A DNA stretch of 64,000 nucleotides from the NCBI GenBank assembly GCA_004194705.1, contig SADC01000909.1:310001-374000 (forward strand). The letters are read 5' to 3'. Positions 58,615 to 64,000 of this stretch are shown here, in pieces. A program made the translations under genes and the position numbers. Numbering within the stretch: position 1 is the first letter of the stretch; each line of letters starts with the position of its first letter. This DNA comes from Ditylenchus dipsaci (Eukaryota; Nematoda; Chromadorea; Rhabditida; Anguinidae). The notes under the pieces are model-generated. The model made no database searches, was not told where the DNA came from, and saw nothing but the letters and a program-made list of their open reading frames with translations.

Positions 58615-61600
58615 ATGGCTGCTGCCCCGTCCTCCTCCTCATCCAAATTTTACCGCCGCCTCGACCATACCACTTTGGAGGTGGAGGAGAGCAATGGCAA
58701 AGAGTACAGGCAAGAAGAAAAGGAAGAAGAGTATTTCTACATTCACCCAAGGCCATTGTCACAAGCCTCCGAGTCAGCTACTATCCACTTTTTGACGGAT
58801 GATAGAGAGGAGATCGAGCAACACAGAAGGCAAGAAGGTGGGCAATGGCCAGCTAGAGATACTAATAGCAAAAATTACGTCAAAGAACAAGATGAAGTTT
58901 ATTTGAGAGAACGTGTGCCGGAAAATGAGGTAATGGATTGAAATAGGTTGGACAACGTGTGAGGCTTCGCTGTTTTTGAAAAGGCAATGAAGTCACTTAA
59001 CATTTCACAAAATGATAAGGACATGGTACAATGAGAATTACGATCAAATTTTATCGCTATACACTATAAAAATAAAAAACAGTGTAGGTAAATGACCCAT
59101 GTGAAGCTTTAGTCCTTGTCCACCTTACCCCGTCCACTTTCCCACCGTAAAGTTTTTCCCATATTTTCCCAGCTAAGTCTCTGCTTAGAGTCACAATTTC
59201 GGATAATATTTTTTAATATTAATATTAAAAATTTGTACTGAAAAAACCTTTAATTTTGGTACAAAATATAATCTGCTGCCAAGAATGACTGCCCTACGAC
59301 CGGGTACACATTATGACCGGGTACAACGACCGGGTACACTTTTCTTGTAAAAGTTAAAAAAGTATGCTTAAATCACACGTTTGAGTCCATCCTAACGGGC
59401 GCTGGCCTACCCTAAGCCTAAGTCTAAGTGCGCAAAAAATTGAAAAATCGAAAAAAAATTTTAAAAAATTAACAGGGGGACCAAGGCAAAATTTGGCGCT
59501 GTACCCGGTCGTTGTACCCGGTCATAATGTGTACCCGATCGTTGGTATACCGCCAAGAATTCGAAATTTACTGTCGAAAATTTTAACTTTTGCTGCCAAA
59601 TTCAAGCAGAATTATAAATTTTCGAAGCAGATTTTATTTGGCAGCAGAATTCACATTTTTGGCAGCGGAATTCAAGTTTTTTTAGCAAAAATCCAATGCT
59701 TTGGCAGCATAATTATAGCACCTCAAAATTTTGTTGCAAGTGCCTTCCAAAACCAGGGGCGTGTTATTTTAGTACGCAACAGGGGCACGTGATCCCATTT
59801 TTGGGAGCACTTACTTGCTACTAGCCAATGTGGGATAGAACTTTTTGAATTTCCATTTGATGGAGGGTCAATTGTAGTGCCCGAAATGGATGATTAGAGT
59901 GCTTGCAGAAAGGTTGCAAGAAATAATATTGCCAGCTAGCATAAGAACTTCTTTAGCTCTGTTATTATCAGGCCTCTTTTGCAAATTAGCAAACACTTCT
60001 GGTCCGCAAGGATGTTCTTTGTCTTTTGTGTGCCAGAAGCAGTAGTGCCAGCAGAAGTAATTTTTTTTCGCCCTTTCAGCCAAATTTATTGGAAATTTTG
60101 GGCGGAGCTATTGTCTTTAGAGGATATGCCGAGTGGGCTATGGGATGGGGCAGGCAGTCAGGACTTATATTTTATTCATGTCCATGCCTGTCTCCCTCAT
60201 CTGCTTCCTGCTTCCTCCCTTCTTTTATTATATTAGCAGGGGCATGCCCCCACCTTCTCTCCCGCACAGTTTATAGGGCAGTAATTGAGGTCTTCCTTCT
60301 CAAAATTTTGTTTTTCTCTCCCAGCCGTCCACAACTCAATTTTGGTATGGGTGAGGTTAACAGTTAACTATGTGCATCCGACCATTCACTTTTTAGTGAT
60401 GTTGTTATGCTCAATTTTTGGTGACTAGGCTTAACAACAGCCTCTTAAGATATATTCTCGTCTGCAAAAATAGGTAGAAATAAATATTGTATTGCTGAAT
60501 AATTAATCTTTTCCAATCCGATTTTTTCAATTTCTAGCCAAAACCAAAATTGTATTGCTATAAATTTATGACTGTAATGGTTCAAACAAAGAGTATAATA
60601 AGCCTTTATTTTTCTCCTCTCTTCTCTCCAACAGTTTACTGAAATTCCCCGACTGGAATTCTACTGAAATTCCCCCAAAAAACATATTAATTTGTGTGTA
60701 ACAAGTTTATTTGTTTTGATTTTTTCATGTAGTGATTATTTTCGATGCATTATCACTCAGCTCTGCACGGATATCTTATGACATGCCTGCGCACCGCCTC
60801 AAACTTTTTATAGTATTATTCTTTCTTATTATTACACATATATGTTTTAAGAAGAAAAAATTACCTGAAAAGAATTTTCGACGCTACTCGGTAATATCCC
60901 CCCCCCCCAAAAAAGCTACTCGGGAATACCAAAATTAACTGACCGAAGATTTCACGCATTTCCGGCAGAGCCTGGCCTTTGGAAATGACCGGTCAGACAC
61001 AATATCAAAGATCGAAATTTAAAATTAAGAAGTGAGTAATGATGCAACGAATATGATAAGTCTAATTCCACCATCAATAATATAATTAGGCAAAGAAGTC
61101 GGGCAAACGACAAATGGTCCTTGTGCCAAATCCAATCTTTTTTGCCTTTGTTGTTCCTGATATTTTTTGGCTTAGGCTCCGGCGCACGGTAGGCTAGCGT
61201 ATGTTGGAGCGGACTCGAACGAGTTTTTCTTTCTTTTTATACTTCGAGAAATATCTTTGAGTCCGTTTTACTCTGAGCCTAAGCACAATCTAAAAAAGTT
61301 CAAAAAACAAGGGGACCAAAAGAAAGAATAGACCGGATTTGGCACTAGGGCCTAAACTTTATATTTTATAAACAATCAAATAAATAATCTTTTTTACCTT
61401 CAGAACCCACCAAGGGGGCATGTAGTTAAGGAGCCCACAGCACTGCACAACGTCATTCTACCACTACTACCAAACACACCATCGAGGAGGAGGAGTGGAC
61501 GACAAGAGCAGGCATGTCCACTGCAAAAGGTGTGGACTACAGTCCAGGCGATTTCAACCATGCCAGGGCAGTCATAGATGCTGCTGCCAGGAGCAATGGA

Positions 61601-62671
61601 GGACCTCCCACCACATCCACTTCCTCTAATGTGCGCGTGCGCCAGGTATTTTCTCATTTTTAGCTAAAAAAATTTAGAAAATACATTTTTTTATTAAAAC
61701 ATAAAAAAGTTTTAATTTCTAAATTTTTTCACCCCAAAATTTGTAGGTGGGAGACACCACAATAGTAACAGAACACCGCGACCCCTACTCCTTCTACTGG
61801 CAACTGGACCAGTTTAAGAAGAAACCGGAGGAGCCGCCCAGAAGAATACCTCCCGCAGACTATGTAATAGATGAAGAGGAAGAAATGGATGAGCAATTGT
61901 CTCCCATATTTCAGGTAAAATTTCCCAATTAGGGTTAAATTAGTCAAAGATTTAGTTGCAGGAACACTGCACAGTGCTTTCTCCCGACAGTCACGACAGT
62001 GGAGTCAACATGGAGAGCCATTACTCAAGACCGCAAAAGGAAGAAGCTGCCCATAGACAACTGCCAGCTGGTTGGGAGAAACATGAAGGTCAGAGCGAGG
62101 TTTCCAGCCCGAGAAAGTCCACCCATACCCAAGAATTCTTTTCAAGATCCCTCTGTGGTGTTTGAGCCGTATACAAAATTTTGGGCAAACATTTTTTTAA
62201 CTTGTGAGACAACTTTTTCTCAATTTGCGTATTGTTTTTTTTTTCCAAAACTCAATATCAAATCAAGGAACAACTTAGAGTGAAGTTGAGCTGGTTCATT
62301 ATTTATGAATAGAATTTGTCGCTCTATTGCTGAATGCTCTTATCTATATTTTCAGATCCTTCTGGTTTTTCCTATTATTGGCACGTGGACAGTGGGACTA
62401 TTCAACGTGATCCACCACCTCCTAAACGCCCAGTAAATAATAATATTTTTAATATTTATTATTTTTTTGAATATAATTTTTCAAGGTGATACCCGAAGAA
62501 GTGCCTTTGCCCATTAATGTGGCTCAACAAACTATTCCTCTGCAAATTCCTCTCCCTCCACCTCCCCAAGAACCAATTATTGAGGAGCACGCTTTTAGGC
62601 AGACAACCACGAAGCGAAGAGTCGAGAATCAGGATGAAAGTAGTGATACTGAGACTAATACCGACAAAAAA
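58615..62671 (+). CDS. FE65/APBB-like adaptor protein (5' part, WW domain)
   Basis: FE65 proteins bind the APP-family cytoplasmic tail through PTB domains and other partners through a WW domain. Exons seen: 58615-58929 (ATG, MAAAPSSSSSKFYRRL), about 61431-61645, 61747-61914, 61962-62089, 62356-62432 and 62486-62671; a 2.5-kb intron may hide one more exon because phases at 58929/61431 do not match. The WW domain straddles the 62089/62356 junction: LPAGWEKHE, then DPSGFSYYWHVDSGTIQRDP, with both conserved Trp/Tyr blocks and the closing Pro; the second signature Trp is replaced (TIQRDPP rather than TTQWEPP). It is followed by a Pro-rich stretch (QIPLPPPPQEP). An acidic linker (VIDEEEEMDEQ) precedes the WW. 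The PTB domains are not in the window and must lie downstream of 64000 if present. Confidence 0.78.
59292..59545. mobile_element. Foldback-like element with CGACCGGGTACA arrays (in intron)
   Basis: Three units (TACGACCGGGTACACATTAT and following) at 59294-59340 and the inverted set at 59510-59545. The core has the GGGGGACCAAGGCAAAATTT motif at its right side. Located in the first large intron of the FE65-like gene. Confidence 0.82.
59546..61430. other. Intron sequence of the FE65-like gene
   Basis: AT-rich; GGCAGCAGAATTCAC-type reiterations at 59560-59715, and the frames at 59979-60367 show no motif. A CTACTCGGTAATATCCCCC fragment (60885-60930) matches the MITE at 46946. The GGGGACCAAAAG motif occurs at 61312. 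Confidence 0.4.
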
Positions 62672-62736
62672 GTGAGTTAATATATTAAAAACTGAAGTGG
62701 TAAAGTGAAAATACGTAATGGGTACTTTGGGACGAA

Positions 62737-62976
62737 CGACCTGCGACTCGCTACAAATTGTGACTCGCTACTGCGACTCGCTACAATTGCGACTCGCTAC
62801 AGATTGAATTTTCTATTGTTATGTGGGTACAGATTGTTGTACCAGACGAATTGTTGGCCGCTTCGCGGCCAAGGAATAGGGGAACATGTAGTACATGTTT
62901 TTGGGTGAAATGGACAAAAAAGTTAAAGTGTAGCGAGTCGCAAAAAGTGTAGCGAGTCACAATTGTAGCGAGTCGA
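62737..62976. mobile_element. Foldback-like element with GCGACTCGCTACA arrays (in intron)
   Basis: Four GCGACTCGCTAC(A) units at 62742-62800 and three inverted GTAGCGAGTCGCAA units at 62928-62972. The outer flanks CTTTGGGACGAACGACCT and CTTTGGGACAATGACCT are imperfect direct repeats and could be a long target duplication or part of the arrays. The small centre has a GGCCGCTTCGCGGCC hairpin. Related to the TCGAGTCGCA units in the spacer at 34801-35249. Confidence 0.82.
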
Positions 62977-64000
62977 AGTTTTACCTTTGGGACAATGACC
63001 TACTTTTATAATGACTATTTCATTATACCAAAAGAGAAACTAATCTCCTGAATTTGAGTCACAAAATAGTAGACTTTATATGGTCAAACTAGACTGACTA
63101 AGTAATTCCATACCAAAGAAATCACGGCCTGTCTAGCGAAATCTTTCATTACCTCCGGATGTGCTATTCCAATGAAAATAGACTGCCTCATATCCGAGTC
63201 CAAAAAACTTATTATTTTTTACATTAAAGGCTAGGTGGGTTTTACCACCGGTCGATTAAATTGCGATTTCGTTGTTTCAATTTTTAATAGTCGGTTTACC
63301 TGCCTAGGACCAGTTTTTTTTTGGCGTAAATCAGAAAACCCGGTTTTCTATTTTTAGTTTATTGGTTTTGAATGGTTTCTGGTTAACCGACCTAAAACCA
63401 TTCAGATAAAGCTTAAGTCCTGTTTATGGCGATTTCAACCACCATGCGTAAAAAGGGCATAACATCATTTTGTCCAGAATGGGTTTTATTCGGTAAAATA
63501 GTTATTGTTTTGCGGTTGTTACTCTAGCTTAATTCTCCCATCATTTTTTGCCACTGAGTGGTGGACCTCATTTGTTGAGGAATAGGCATTATTGATTTTG
63601 TGGCTGGCTAATTTTTGAAATATTTGGAAAGAGGGTATGAGTTTGGAGAAAGGAGAGCAACCTATGGCTATGCAACACATAAAAGGGTTCCCTTTCCCTC
63701 ATTAATCATCCCAATGGCTGGGGTGGCATATAGTTTATGGCCCGACTGACTGGATAGCTGACTCAAACACTTCCGCTCGTTTTGACAGCAAAAAATAAGA
63801 ACAAGTGAAAAAATTGAAACAAAAATTTTTGAATTAGTGTCTTTTAAAGTTTGTACCTTTTGATAGCATTTTTTTATTTTTTAGCTTACAAATTAATTCA
63901 CCTTGTTAGGCGCAAGGTAGGCTAGGCATAAAATAGCAGGCTAGACAGTACATATGTTTCACAGAAATGCAAAAAAACTGAAAAAATTACTTTTGGTCCC
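62977..64000. other. Intron or intergenic DNA to the window end
   Basis: No exon, repeat array or RNA gene recognised. A GTTTTACCACCGGTCG / TCGGTTTACCTGC pair near 63235-63300 is weakly repetitive. The final bases TTTTTGGTCCC match the reverse of the GGGACCAAGG motif. Confidence 0.4.

Noticed and set aside
61400..61657. Cys-rich minus-strand frame
   Set aside because: Antisense shadow of an FE65-like exon whose plus-strand reading fits neighbouring exons.

Overview
The window is animal (metazoan) nuclear DNA. The genes are split by short GT-AG introns, mostly 32-70 nt, the background is AT-rich, and recognisable host products include a mitochondrial SAM50-type beta-barrel, a BOULE/DAZ-type RNA-binding protein and an FE65/APBB-type WW-domain adaptor. 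Compact genes set in a sea of DNA transposons would suit a small ecdysozoan or other small invertebrate with a TE-rich genome. I cannot name the species.

Layout. 1-1639 (+): 3' part of a SAM50-like gene. 2-20 kb: nested DNA transposons, including a MULE fragment (6491-8371) with an exact 9-bp target duplication, a pogo-type element with a seven-exon transposase (11414-13716), two hAT-like non-autonomous elements (16603-18454 and 18506-19068) and a TA-flanked pogo-type element (19081-20160). 20551-21285 (-): BOULE/DAZ-like gene. 21.4-25.9 kb: diverged repeats, tRNA-like (B-box) fragments and an inverted repeat around GAGAAT microsatellites. 25.6-34.8 kb and 35.25-44.4 kb: two near-identical direct copies of a 9.2-kb block, each with a complete-looking MULE (WRKY/GCM1- or FLYWCH-type finger, MULE catalytic domain, SWIM finger, AT-hook) plus several MITEs. 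44613-45250 (-): a small three-exon gene of unknown function. 46.5-48.1 kb (+): C-terminal part of a hAT transposase split by a MITE. 48.6-57.3 kb (-): a long multi-exon gene I cannot identify, with MITEs in its introns. 58615 to beyond 62671 (+): 5' part of an FE65/APBB-like gene, divergent from the previous one.

Two themes stand out. First, many mutually unrelated inverted-repeat elements have ends made of short tandem arrays of a 10-16 bp motif, which resembles Drosophila Foldback organisation and occurs here on hAT-, pogo- and MULE-like elements alike. Second, several otherwise convincing coding regions carry single-base frameshifts, and the two 9.2-kb copies differ largely by homopolymer-length changes. 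This suggests residual long-read sequencing error, or very young duplicates, rather than old decay.

All homology statements come from reading motifs by eye. No database search was run, and intron boundaries are manual.
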